The notes beneath the pieces were generated by a model. The model did not search any database. It was not told where the DNA came from and saw nothing but the letters and a program-made list of their open reading frames with translations. The position numbers were made by a program, and so were the translations under genes. Positions 53,232-62,195 of a DNA stretch of 64,000 nucleotides are shown here, one piece after another (positions within the stretch are counted from its first letter, which is position 1; each line of letters opens with the position of its first letter). Origin of the DNA: Ferribacterium limneticum (GTDB lineage Bacteria; Pseudomonadota; Gammaproteobacteria; Burkholderiales; Rhodocyclaceae). The stretch lies in assembly GCF_020510585.1 (NCBI RefSeq), contig NZ_CP075190.1, positions 2,230,001 to 2,294,000 on the forward strand, in the 5' to 3' direction.

Positions 53232-53743
53232 CTGAAAAAACACGCCATTACGGCAAATTCCGCGGGGTAGTGCTCAACAACATCGACCCCATGCAGATGG
53301 GCCGCATCCAGGTCCAGGTGCCCGATGTGCTCGGCCCGACGCTGTCGTCGTGGGCCATGCCATGCGTCCCGTTTGCCGGCATCCAGAGCGGCGTTTTCGT
53401 CCAGCCGCAGGTTGGCGCCGGCGTCTGGGTCGAGTTCGAGCAGGGCGACGCCGACTATCCGATCTGGGTCGGCGGCTTCTGGGGTTCGGCCGGTGAAGTG
53501 CCGGCGCTGGCCCTGGCCGGGCTACCGGTGTCGCCGAGCATCGTCATGCAGACCGGCAACCAGAACACGCTGATGATCTCCGACCTGCCCGGTCCGACCG
53601 GCGGCATCCTGCTCAAGACGATGACCGGAGCGATGATTTCGATCAGCGAGATCGGCATCACCATTTCCAACGGCCAGGGCGCCACCATCATGCTCACCGG
53701 CCCGACGGTGAACATCAACAACGGCGCCCTGACGGTGATCTGA
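53228..53743 (+). CDS. eCIS spike protein with OB fold (gpV/gp5-like, Afp8 part 2)
   Basis: 171 residues. KFRGVVLNNIDPMQMGRIQV is the gpV/gp5 OB start, followed by GVFVQPQVGAGVWVEFEQGD and YPIWVGGFWG. The C-terminal half (GGILLKTMTGAMISISEIGI, TISNGQGATIMLTGPTVNIN) has the repeat pattern of a beta-helical spike. It sits on the hub, with the PAAR protein encoded next as tip. Confidence 0.9.
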   Translation: MTEKTRHYGKFRGVVLNNIDPMQMGRIQVQVPDVLGPTLSSWAMPCVPFAGIQSGVFVQPQVGAGVWVEFEQGDADYPIWVGGFWGSAGEVPALALAGLPVSPSIVMQTGNQNTLMISDLPGPTGGILLKTMTGAMISISEIGITISNGQGATIMLTGPTVNINNGALTVI

Positions 53744-53763
53744 GAGAAAGGAACGCGACGACC

Positions 53764-54087
53764 ATGCCCGGATTCCTCCTTCACCTCGGCGCCACCGTCC
53801 TCTGTGCCCACGGCGGCCAGGCCACGCCCAGCGCGCCCAACCCGCGCGTCCTGCTCTCCGGCCAGCCGGCCACCACACTTGGTGCGCCCTACATGATCGC
53901 CGGCTGCGCCATGCCGCCGCCGACCGCCGGCAACGGCCCCTGCGTCACCGGCCAATGGCTGATGGGCGCGACGCGGGTGCTGATCGGCGGCCAGCCGGCC
54001 TTGCTTCAGGCATCGCCCTCGATCTGCGCGCCAACCGGCACGCCAATGACGGTCGCCGTCGTGCAAACTCGTGTAACGGGGATGTGA
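53764..54087 (+). CDS. PAAR-like spike tip (Afp10-like)
   Basis: 107 residues: FLLHLGATVLCAHGGQATPS and NPRVLLSGQPATTLGAPYM, with cysteines in IAGCAMPPP, GPCVTGQW and SICAPTGTPM. This is the PAAR/DUF4280-like cone that sharpens the spike, the His/Cys residues probably holding a metal. GAGAAAGGAACGC stands upstream of the ATG. Confidence 0.87.
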   Translation: MPGFLLHLGATVLCAHGGQATPSAPNPRVLLSGQPATTLGAPYMIAGCAMPPPTAGNGPCVTGQWLMGATRVLIGGQPALLQASPSICAPTGTPMTVAVVQTRVTGM

Positions 54088-54088
54088 A

Positions 54089-54448
54089 ATGAACCTCCAC
54101 TTCCCCTTCCAACCCGACAATCGTGGCCGCAGCGGCGAAGCCGACAACGACGCCCATCTGCGCGACATGATCGAACAGGTGCTGTTCACCGTCCCCGGCG
54201 AACGCGTCAATCGACCCGATTTCGGCTGCGGCCTGCTGCAACTGGTCTTCGCGCCGAACAGCGACACGCTGGCCGCCGCCGTCCAGATGACGGTGCATAG
54301 CGCCTTGCAGCAATGGCTGGGCGACCGCATCGTCGTCGAAGGCGTCAATGTCGAGCACGATGACAGCACACTCGCCGTCGATGTCCAGTACGTCGTCAGG
54401 CGCGGTCAGGAGCGCCGGCTGACCCGCTTCACCCGGGGCGCGCCATGA
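54089..54448 (+). CDS. gp25-like baseplate wedge protein (Afp9-like)
   Basis: 119 residues with the gp25 core: HLRDMIEQVLFTVPGERVNR, PDFGCGLLQLVFAPNSDT and VTYVV-like VQYVVRRGQERR. gp25 nucleates sheath assembly on the baseplate. The conserved E-R in GERVNRP is present. One base separates it from the PAAR gene, and it overlaps the next by 4 bases. Confidence 0.93.
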   Translation: MNLHFPFQPDNRGRSGEADNDAHLRDMIEQVLFTVPGERVNRPDFGCGLLQLVFAPNSDTLAAAVQMTVHSALQQWLGDRIVVEGVNVEHDDSTLAVDVQYVVRRGQERRLTRFTRGAP

Positions 54449-56901
54449 ACCGCCAGTTCCGCAGCGACAACCCGCGCCGCCTGCAACTGCTGCGCGACCA
54501 GAATCCGGTCGGCAAGAACGGTATCGATTTCGTCGAGATCACCTCGCTCGACCAGCGCAGCCTGCGCGTCGTCTGCGTCCATCCGGTCAGCGCCATCAGC
54601 CGCGCCAACGTCCGTATCGAAGGCGGTGTGCGGATTACCGGCATCGCGCTGTCCGCCGAGCCGGTCATCAACGGCCGTGAAATTCGCCTCAAGGTCGAAC
54701 AGGCTGGCGATTTCTCCTGGTATACGCTGAGCCTGATCGACCCGGCCGACGCCGAAGCGCCAGCCCCCGGTTTTGACATCTGCCTGTCCACCATCCGCAT
54801 CAACTTCAAGGCAGGCTGCCCCTCCGAATTCGATTGCGCCGACCTCCACGACTGTCCCCCGGACACCCCGCCCGAACCGCGCCTCGATTATCTGGCCAAG
54901 GATTACGACAGTTTCCGCCGCCTCATGCTCGACCGCATGTCGCAACTGATACCGGGCTTTGCCGAGCGCAGCCCGGCCGACTTCACGGTGGCGCTGGTCG
55001 AGACGCTGGCCTATGTCGGCGACCACCTTTCCTACACGCAGGATGCCGCAGCCACCGAAGCCTACCTCGGCACCGCCCGCCGCCGCACCTCGCTGCGCCG
55101 CCATGCCCGGCTCCTTGATTACCCGCTGCACGACGGCTGCAACGCTCGTGTTTTCGTGACGGCTACGGTCGACGCCGATGCCGAGGCAAAAACCATCCCG
55201 GCCGGCACCGCTCTGCTGGCTGCGGCCGGTGCCGGCGACCCGGTTCGCCGCACGGACTTGCTCGACCAGTTGCCGCTGCCCGGCATCGAGGTCTTCGAAA
55301 CCCTGCACGATCAGGTGCTGCACGCCGCCCACAGCGAAATTGCCATCCACGACTTTGCCGACCCGGCCTACTGCCTGCCGCGTGGCACGACGGCCGCAGC
55401 GCTGGTTAACTCGCCAGCCCTGGCGCTAGCGGCCGGCGACGTGCTGATCTTCGAAGAAATCCTCAGCCCGACCACCGGCAAGGTGGCCGATCTCGATGCC
55501 AGCCACCGCCACCCGGTCCGCCTGACCGCCGTCAGCCCCGGCCACGACGACCTGACCAACACCGACCTGCTACTCATCAACTGGCACAACGAAGATGCGC
55601 TGCCCTTCCCGCTCTGCGTCAGCCATGAATTCGAGATCGGCGGCGCGCTCGTCAAGCAGGCCATCGCCGTCGCCCGCGGCAATGTCGTCCTCGCCGACCA
55701 CGGCCTGACCCGGCCCTGGCAAACGCTGGAGCCGCCCGAGGTGGGCGATGGCGGCACGCCTGCCCTGCGCCTGCCCTACCGACCGCGTCTCAGGGAATCT
55801 GGCCTTGCCTTCGCCGAGCCCTACGATCACGACGTGGCGACCAACGACCAGTTACCGCTCTCGGCCAGCCGCGTGCTGAGCCAGGAGCCGCGCAATGCAC
55901 GGCCGGCCGACATGATGCTGCTGGCTGACGATTCCAGCCTGTTCGGCGACCAGCCCGACCCCAATGAAACGCCGTGGACGCCGCAACGTGACTTGCTCGG
56001 CAGCGAACGTTTCGCCCGCGAATTCGTCGTCGAAACCGAAAACGATGGCAGCGCCTGGCTACGTTTCGGCGACAACCAGTTTGGCGCCGCGCCGATCACC
56101 GGCCAGCGCCTGCTCGCCCGCTACCGGCTGGGCGGCGGACCGCGTGGAAACGTCGGCGCCGAAGCCATCAGCGCCCTGGTCAGCGACGATGCCAACCTGA
56201 TGCTGGGCATCCAGTCCTTGCGCAACCCGTTACCAGCGACTGGCGGCGCCGAACCCGAAACGCTCGACGCCATCCGCCTCAACGCTCCGGAAGCCTTCCG
56301 CACCCAGGAGCGCGCTGTCACCACCGACGACTACGCCCGAGCCGCCGAGCGCCACCCCGACGTGCAGCGCGCCGCTGCCCGCCTGCGCTGGACGGGCAGC
56401 TGGTACACCGTTTTCCTGATGCTCGACCGCCGTGAAGGCAAGCCGGTCGATGCGGCATTCAAGGCGACCATGCGCGCCTTCCTCGAACGTTTCCGGCTGG
56501 CCGGCTACGACTTCGAATTCGCCGATCCGGTGCATGTCCCGCTCGATATCCAGTTGCAAATCTGCGTCGCCAGCGGCTACTTCGCCGCCGACATCAAAGC
56601 CGCGCTGCTCGAAGCCTTCACCGCCGGCGTCGACCGCCATGGCCGGCCCGGCTTCTTCCACCCCGACGGCTTCACCTTCGGCACGCCACTCTATTTGTCC
56701 GCCGTTGTCGCCCGCGCCATGGCCGTGGCCGGCGTCGCTTCCGTCGACATCCGCCGCTTCCAGCGCTGGGGACGCAGCGCCAAGGGCGAACTGGCGGCTG
56801 GCGTCATCACCGCCGATCAGCTCGAAGTCCTGCGTGCCGACGGCGACCTCAATTTCCCTGAAAACGGCCAGATCAGCTTCATCGTGGAGGGCGGATCATG
56901 A
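54445..56901 (+). CDS. Baseplate J-like protein 1 (Afp11-like)
   Basis: 818 residues. Key stretches are YLAKDYDSFRRLMLDRMSQL, then ADFTVALVETLAYVGDHLSY, TEAYLGTARRRTSLRRHARL, WLRFGDNQFGAAPITGQRLL and FRTQERAVTTDDYARAAERH, all typical of the large baseplate-assembly family with a gpJ core. It forms the wedges of the baseplate together with the next protein. The C-terminal domain (PGFFHPDGFTFGTPLYLSAV) is the usual gpJ end. Confidence 0.9.
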   Translation: MNRQFRSDNPRRLQLLRDQNPVGKNGIDFVEITSLDQRSLRVVCVHPVSAISRANVRIEGGVRITGIALSAEPVINGREIRLKVEQAGDFSWYTLSLIDPADAEAPAPGFDICLSTIRINFKAGCPSEFDCADLHDCPPDTPPEPRLDYLAKDYDSFRRLMLDRMSQLIPGFAERSPADFTVALVETLAYVGDHLSYTQDAAATEAYLGTARRRTSLRRHARLLDYPLHDGCNARVFVTATVDADAEAKTIPAGTALLAAAGAGDPVRRTDLLDQLPLPGIEVFETLHDQVLHAAHSEIAIHDFADPAYCLPRGTTAAALVNSPALALAAGDVLIFEEILSPTTGKVADLDASHRHPVRLTAVSPGHDDLTNTDLLLINWHNEDALPFPLCVSHEFEIGGALVKQAIAVARGNVVLADHGLTRPWQTLEPPEVGDGGTPALRLPYRPRLRESGLAFAEPYDHDVATNDQLPLSASRVLSQEPRNARPADMMLLADDSSLFGDQPDPNETPWTPQRDLLGSERFAREFVVETENDGSAWLRFGDNQFGAAPITGQRLLARYRLGGGPRGNVGAEAISALVSDDANLMLGIQSLRNPLPATGGAEPETLDAIRLNAPEAFRTQERAVTTDDYARAAERHPDVQRAAARLRWTGSWYTVFLMLDRREGKPVDAAFKATMRAFLERFRLAGYDFEFADPVHVPLDIQLQICVASGYFAADIKAALLEAFTAGVDRHGRPGFFHPDGFTFGTPLYLSAVVARAMAVAGVASVDIRRFQRWGRSAKGELAAGVITADQLEVLRADGDLNFPENGQISFIVEGGS

Positions 56902-59900
56902 GCACTTCCGACAAGTGCGGCTGTTGCGCCGGCGTCACGCCGCTCACCCCGGTCGACGACATCCAGCCCCCAGGTCAGCCAACGCTGGCGCTGCGCGTCG
57001 GCACCCACGGCCGCTTCCGGCAGAGCATGCTGGCCGACCTGGCCGACGAACCTGCCCTCGAAAACCTGACCACCCGCGCCAGCGACGACCCGGCCATCGC
57101 CCTGCTCGACAGCTGGGCCGCCGTGCTCGATGTGCTGAGCTTCTACCAGGAGCGCATCGGCAACGAAAACTACCTCCGTACCGCCACCGAACGCCGCTCG
57201 GTGCTCGAACTGGCCCGCGCCATCGGCTACGAACTGCGCCCCGGCGTGGCCGCCTCGACCTGGCTCGCCTTCACCCTCGAAACCGCGCCGGGCGCCCCGC
57301 TAGAAACCCGCATCGACATCGGCGCCCGCGCCCAGAGCGTGCCCGGCCAGGACGAAACGGCGCAGACCTTCGAGACCCTCGAAGCCATCGACGCCAAAGT
57401 CCGCTGGAATGCGCTGCCCGTGCTCGCCGCCGAAACCGTGCCGCCGCGCATGGGCCTGCGCACGATCTACCTGGCCGGCACGGCGACCCGCCTGCAGGCC
57501 GGCGATGCGCTGCTCGTCATCGGCGACGAACGCACCAAGGACCCCTGCAACGAAAACTGGGATTTCCGCCGCGTTATCCGCCTGCGCGAAGTGCTGCCGG
57601 CCGACCCGAGCGACCCGAAAGACATCGGCTACACCGTCGTCACGCTCGACCGCGGCCTAGGCAAACCCTGGCATGGGGTCCATCCGGCCCGCACCAATCC
57701 GCGCTGCTACGCACTGCGCGCCCGCGCCCACCTGTTCGGCCATAACGCGCCGGACTGGCGGGCCATGCCGGCCAACCTGCGCGCCACCTACCTCGGCATG
57801 GCAGACGATGCCAAGCCGCCAATCAACGAACACCCGGAATGGCCGGGCTTTACGCTGGCTGACATTTCCGATCCGCCGGCCGGCAGCGCCAGCGGCAGCG
57901 GGCTCCTCGGCCAGTACTACCGGGGCAAGGGCTTCCGCGAAGCGATCCTGAGCCGCACCGATGCCACGGTCGATTTCAACTGGGGCGTCGGCAGCCCCGA
58001 TCCAGCCGTGCCAGCCGATCATTTCTCGGTGCGCTGGTCCGGTTGGGTCGAGGCGCCGGGCAGCGGCCAGTTCACCTTCTTCGTCACGGCCGACGACGGC
58101 CTGCGGCTGTGGATCGACGATCAACTCGTCATCGATTTCTGGATCGATCAGGGCTTCACCGAACGCACCGGGTCGGCCCGTCTGCAAGCCAATCACAAGC
58201 ACGATATCCGGCTCGAGTATTACGAGAACGGCGGGGCTGCCGCCTGCAAACTGGAATGGTCCGGCCCCGGCGTCAGCAGGGCCGTCATCCCGACCACCCG
58301 CCTCTACCCGCGCGATGTCACGACCGTTCACCTCGACGCCAGCTACCCGAAATGGCTGGCCGACGGCTGGGCGGTGATGTCCGTCCCGAATTACGAAGAG
58401 GTCTATCGCATCGTCAGCACAGAGGACGACGCCCGGGCCGACTTCACGGTCTCAGCCACCGCCACCCGCCTGACGCTGAGCGGTGAAAATCTGCGCGACA
58501 CCTTCAACGACCATGTCCGCAGCACTACGGCTTTCGGCCAGTCCGAACCCCTCGACTGGGCCACCCGGCCCGTCTCCGGCTTTTTGCAAGGCCACCTGAT
58601 CGACCTCGCCGGCTACGAGCCGGATCTGCCGGCAGGCCGCTGGCTGGCCATCTCCGGCCTCGTTCTGGCCGATGTTCCAGCCAATACCAAGGCGCTGAGC
58701 CGCCTGAAAAAAGGCGATGCACTGGCCTCCATCCGCATCGCCCGCGACCGCAAGACCGCCGATTTCGAATTTGAGGATTTTTTCCGGTTGACCGTGGCAC
58801 TCGCTCCAGCCGCCGAAATCGTCCGCATCCAGCACAACGACAGCAGCAACGGCCACACCCAACTGCTGCTCGACAGCGATCTGACGCACGCCTACCTGCC
58901 AGCCACCGTCCGCATCAACGCCAACCTCGCCCCGGCCAGCGCCGGCGACAGCAAGCAGATGCGCATCCAGCCCGAACCGCTGGGCAGCGGCGACGGCAGC
59001 CGCAGCCTGCAACGATTCAACTTGCGGCAAGGCCCGCTGACCTACATCACCGCCGCCACGCCGAGCGGCACGGCGAGCACCCTCGAAATCCGCGTCGACG
59101 GGCTGCTCTGGCAGGAAGCGCCGCGCTTCACTGCGCCCGGCCCGACCGAGCGCGCCTACACAGTGAAGCTCGATGAAAACGGCAGCGCCACCGTGCAGTT
59201 CGGCGACGGCGTACACGGCACACGCCTGCCCACCGGCAACGGCAATGTCGAAGCGCGCTACCGCGTCGGCCTCGGCACGGCCGGCAACGTCAAGGCCGAG
59301 CAGATCAGCATGCTGCTCACCCGGCCGCCCGGCCTCAAAGCCGTCACCAACCCGGTCGCAGCCAGCGGTGGTACCAATGCCGAAGCCGGCGACGAAGCCC
59401 GGCGCAACGCCCCGCTGCGCGTCCGCACGCTCGACCGCATCGTCTCGCTGCGCGACTTCGAGGATTTCGCCGCCGCCTTCACCGGCATCGGCAAGGCGCA
59501 AGCCGTCTGGCTGTGGGACGGCGAACAGCGCATGGTGCATCTGACCGTGGCCGGCACCGACGGCGCGCCGCTCGATCCGAATGCCGCGCTCTACCGCAAC
59601 CTGCTCGCCGCCATCGACGGCGCCCGGCCGCCATACCAGCCGCTACGCGTCAGCCCCAGCCGCGACCTGCGTTTCGGCCTGACTGCCGGGCTGTGGATTG
59701 CGCCGGACTACGAAGCCGAGAAAGTTCTTGCCGCCGCCGGCAAAGTGCTCGAAACAGCCTTCGGTTTCGCCGCCCGCGCCTTTGGCCAGCCGGTTACCGG
59801 CAGCGAGGTGCTGGCTGCGCTGCAAGGCGTCGCCGGCGTCATCGGTGCCGATCTCGACAAACTGATTCAAGTCGAATCGGGACTCACCGTCCTCACCTCG

Positions 59901-60020
59901 AACGGCCCCGATGGCAGCATCCCGGCCCGTAGCGCCCGCTGGCAGGGCAACAGCCTGCAACCAGCCGACCTGCTGCTGATCGACCTGGCGGCCGTCACCC
60001 TCACGGAGCGCACGTCATGA
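56898..60020 (+). CDS. Baseplate J-like protein 2 (Afp12-like) with an inserted PA14 domain
   Basis: 1040 residues. The N-terminus (TRASDDPAIALLDSWAAVLD, FYQERIGNENYLRTATERRS) and the C-terminal part (LDENGSATVQFGDGVHGTRL, IVSLRDFEDFAAAFTGIGKA) are baseplate J-like. Residues about 330-472 are a PA14 domain: GLLGQYYRGKGF, FSVRWSGWVEAPGSGQFTFF, VTADDGLRLWIDDQLVIDFW and LEYYENGGAAACKLEWSGPG. PA14 domains bind glycans or mediate assembly. A dispersed repeat copy (about residues 623-634, FEDFFRLTVALA) lies further on. Confidence 0.9.
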   Translation: MSTSDKCGCCAGVTPLTPVDDIQPPGQPTLALRVGTHGRFRQSMLADLADEPALENLTTRASDDPAIALLDSWAAVLDVLSFYQERIGNENYLRTATERRSVLELARAIGYELRPGVAASTWLAFTLETAPGAPLETRIDIGARAQSVPGQDETAQTFETLEAIDAKVRWNALPVLAAETVPPRMGLRTIYLAGTATRLQAGDALLVIGDERTKDPCNENWDFRRVIRLREVLPADPSDPKDIGYTVVTLDRGLGKPWHGVHPARTNPRCYALRARAHLFGHNAPDWRAMPANLRATYLGMADDAKPPINEHPEWPGFTLADISDPPAGSASGSGLLGQYYRGKGFREAILSRTDATVDFNWGVGSPDPAVPADHFSVRWSGWVEAPGSGQFTFFVTADDGLRLWIDDQLVIDFWIDQGFTERTGSARLQANHKHDIRLEYYENGGAAACKLEWSGPGVSRAVIPTTRLYPRDVTTVHLDASYPKWLADGWAVMSVPNYEEVYRIVSTEDDARADFTVSATATRLTLSGENLRDTFNDHVRSTTAFGQSEPLDWATRPVSGFLQGHLIDLAGYEPDLPAGRWLAISGLVLADVPANTKALSRLKKGDALASIRIARDRKTADFEFEDFFRLTVALAPAAEIVRIQHNDSSNGHTQLLLDSDLTHAYLPATVRINANLAPASAGDSKQMRIQPEPLGSGDGSRSLQRFNLRQGPLTYITAATPSGTASTLEIRVDGLLWQEAPRFTAPGPTERAYTVKLDENGSATVQFGDGVHGTRLPTGNGNVEARYRVGLGTAGNVKAEQISMLLTRPPGLKAVTNPVAASGGTNAEAGDEARRNAPLRVRTLDRIVSLRDFEDFAAAFTGIGKAQAVWLWDGEQRMVHLTVAGTDGAPLDPNAALYRNLLAAIDGARPPYQPLRVSPSRDLRFGLTAGLWIAPDYEAEKVLAAAGKVLETAFGFAARAFGQPVTGSEVLAALQGVAGVIGADLDKLIQVESGLTVLTSNGPDGSIPARSARWQGNSLQPADLLLIDLAAVTLTERTS
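58762..58798 (+). repeat. Dispersed repeat, copy 14 (in the PA14-containing baseplate gene)
   Basis: Plus strand: ATTTCGAATTTGAGGAT, then TTTTTCCGGTTGACCGTGGC. Sense orientation; block 2 is perfect, block 1 degraded. Encodes FEFEDFFRLTVAL. Confidence 0.8.
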
Positions 60021-62155
60021 AGCTCGACGCCGATTCCCTGCTTGCCTTGCTCCCCGCCTTCTACCGCGAGCGCGACGCCGAAGCGGGCGACCCGCTGCGC
60101 GCCCTGCTCGGCGTCATCGCCCGCCAGGGCGCGCTCGTCGAAGCCGATATCGAACGGCTCTACGACAACGCCTTCATCGAAACCTGCGAAGACTGGGTCG
60201 TGCCCTACATCGGCGACCTGCTCGGCGTGCGCGCCCTCTATCCGGTCGGTGGCACCGCCGCCTTCGGTCCGCGCGCACTGGTCGCCAATACCCTGCGCCT
60301 GCGCCGGCGCAAGGGCACGGCGCTGGTCCTCGAAGAACTGGCCTTCGACACCACCGGCTGGCGCGCCCGCGCCGTCGAATTCTTCGAACGGGTGTCGACC
60401 ACGCAGTACCTCAATCACCTGCGACCGCATTCCCTGCGTACGCCGGACCTGCGCCAGCCGCGACCGCTCGACCGCATCGACGGCCCGTTCGGCAGCGAAG
60501 CCCACACCGCCGACATCCGCACCCTGCCGGCCGGTCGCTACAACCTGCCGGATGTCGGCCTTTTCCTATGGCGCCTGCAGGCCTATCCGGTGCAGCGCGC
60601 CACCGCCCGTCCGGCGACGACACGGCCCGGTTTCTACACCTTCGACCCGCTCGGCCTCGACCAGCCGCTGTTCAACCGGCCGCGCACCGAGACCGACATC
60701 AGCCATCTGGCCGAACCGATCAACGTCCCGGAAGCGCTGCACTGGCGCGACCTGCACGCCGAACTCGAAGCCCGCCGGCAGGCCCTGACCGACGGCGAAG
60801 ACCCCAACGACCAGTACTTCGCCGAAGCCGGCAGCGGCCCGGTGCTGCGCGTCTGGATCGACGACAACGAAGTGCCGGTCGAACACCTGGTCATCTGCGA
60901 CCTCAGCCCGATTCCCACGGTGGTGCCGGAAGACTGGCGCCACCCACCGGCGACGCTGACCGTCACTGCCCGCAAGGCCGGCCGGCCGGACATGACCTTC
61001 CCGGCCGCCGGCGGCGTGCTGGTTGGTATCGACCCGCGACGCGGTCGCCTGGCGCTGCCCGATGGCATCACGGCAACCAGCGTTGAAGTCGGCTACGCCT
61101 ACGGCTTTCCCGGCGACATCGGGGCTGGCCCCTACGACCAGCGCCCCGGCCCGGGCGACAACGATCCGCTGGCGGCCCAACCTGCGGCGACCGATTTCGA
61201 GGTCGTCATCCAGATTCCCAGCGCCGCAACCCCAACCCTCGCCTCGGCCTTCAACGCCCCGGCCAACCCGGCCGATGCGGTCAACCGCGTCATCGCGGGA
61301 AAACGCACCCTGGTCGTCCTCAACACCGATGCGACGGAAGCCGTGGCACCCATACTCGACCTGCCCGACAGCCATCTCGCCATCCAGGCCGCTCCCGGCC
61401 GGCGCCCGGTGCTGGTCGGCGATTTTTCGCTCAAAGGCAACGCCAGCACGCGGCTCAGCCTGGGTGGCCTGTTGCTCGACGGCGCCCTCAACCTGCAAGG
61501 GCCTTTGCACGCCGTGACGCTACGCCATTGCAGCCTGGTTCCGAACAAGGGCGGCATCGCCCACACGGGCACCGGCACCGACCTCACGCTGAGCCTTTAC
61601 CGCTGCCTGAGCGGCCCGCTGCACTGCAACCGCCCACTCGCCACCGTCGCGCTGCGCGACTGCCTGATCGATGGCGAAGGCGGCAATATCGCGCTCGATG
61701 TCGACGACAGCCCGCTCACCGTCATCGCCTGCACCATGCTCGGCACCACCGCAGCCGGCCGACTGGAGGCCAGCAACAGCCTGTTCGACGGGCTGGTCAC
61801 CATCGCCCGCCGGCAGGAAGGCTGCGTCCGCTACAGCTACCTGCCGCCAAAATCAGTGACCCCGCGCCGCCATCGCTGCCAACCCGATCTGGTCATGACC
61901 GACCTGCCCGCCGCCGACGCTGCCCGCGAGGCAACACGCGTCACGCCCGCTTTCACCAGCATCCGCTTCGACACGCCGGCTTATGGCCAGCTGACGCGAA
62001 GCACCGCCCAAGAAATCAGGACGGGCGCCGACAACGGCGCCGAAATGGGTGTCTGGAACTTGCTCCAGCAGCCGCAGCGCGAAGCCAATCTGGCGCTGGC
62101 GCTCGATGAATACCTGCGTTTCGGCCTCGAAGCGGCCGCGATTTTCGTCAATTAG
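60017..62155 (+). CDS. eCIS baseplate/tail protein I-like, 712 aa
   Basis: The N-terminal 140 residues match tail protein I-like modules: LLALLPAFYRERDAEAGDPL, WVVPYIGDLLGVRALYPVGG, VANTLRLRRRKGTALVLEEL. The middle contains beta-rich segments (VLRVWIDDNEVPVEHLVICD) and the last third has a right-handed beta-helix pattern (LSLGGLLLDGALNLQGPLHA, VTLRHCSLVPNKGG, VALRDCLIDGEGGNIALDVD), as in pectin-lyase-like tail proteins. It probably sits at the baseplate rim, near the fibre attachment. It overlaps the J-like gene by 4 bases. Confidence 0.8.
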   Translation: MKLDADSLLALLPAFYRERDAEAGDPLRALLGVIARQGALVEADIERLYDNAFIETCEDWVVPYIGDLLGVRALYPVGGTAAFGPRALVANTLRLRRRKGTALVLEELAFDTTGWRARAVEFFERVSTTQYLNHLRPHSLRTPDLRQPRPLDRIDGPFGSEAHTADIRTLPAGRYNLPDVGLFLWRLQAYPVQRATARPATTRPGFYTFDPLGLDQPLFNRPRTETDISHLAEPINVPEALHWRDLHAELEARRQALTDGEDPNDQYFAEAGSGPVLRVWIDDNEVPVEHLVICDLSPIPTVVPEDWRHPPATLTVTARKAGRPDMTFPAAGGVLVGIDPRRGRLALPDGITATSVEVGYAYGFPGDIGAGPYDQRPGPGDNDPLAAQPAATDFEVVIQIPSAATPTLASAFNAPANPADAVNRVIAGKRTLVVLNTDATEAVAPILDLPDSHLAIQAAPGRRPVLVGDFSLKGNASTRLSLGGLLLDGALNLQGPLHAVTLRHCSLVPNKGGIAHTGTGTDLTLSLYRCLSGPLHCNRPLATVALRDCLIDGEGGNIALDVDDSPLTVIACTMLGTTAAGRLEASNSLFDGLVTIARRQEGCVRYSYLPPKSVTPRRHRCQPDLVMTDLPAADAAREATRVTPAFTSIRFDTPAYGQLTRSTAQEIRTGADNGAEMGVWNLLQQPQREANLALALDEYLRFGLEAAAIFVN

Positions 62156-62195
62156 CCCCATTCAGCATCCCTAGACAAAAACCGGGAGAGACACA

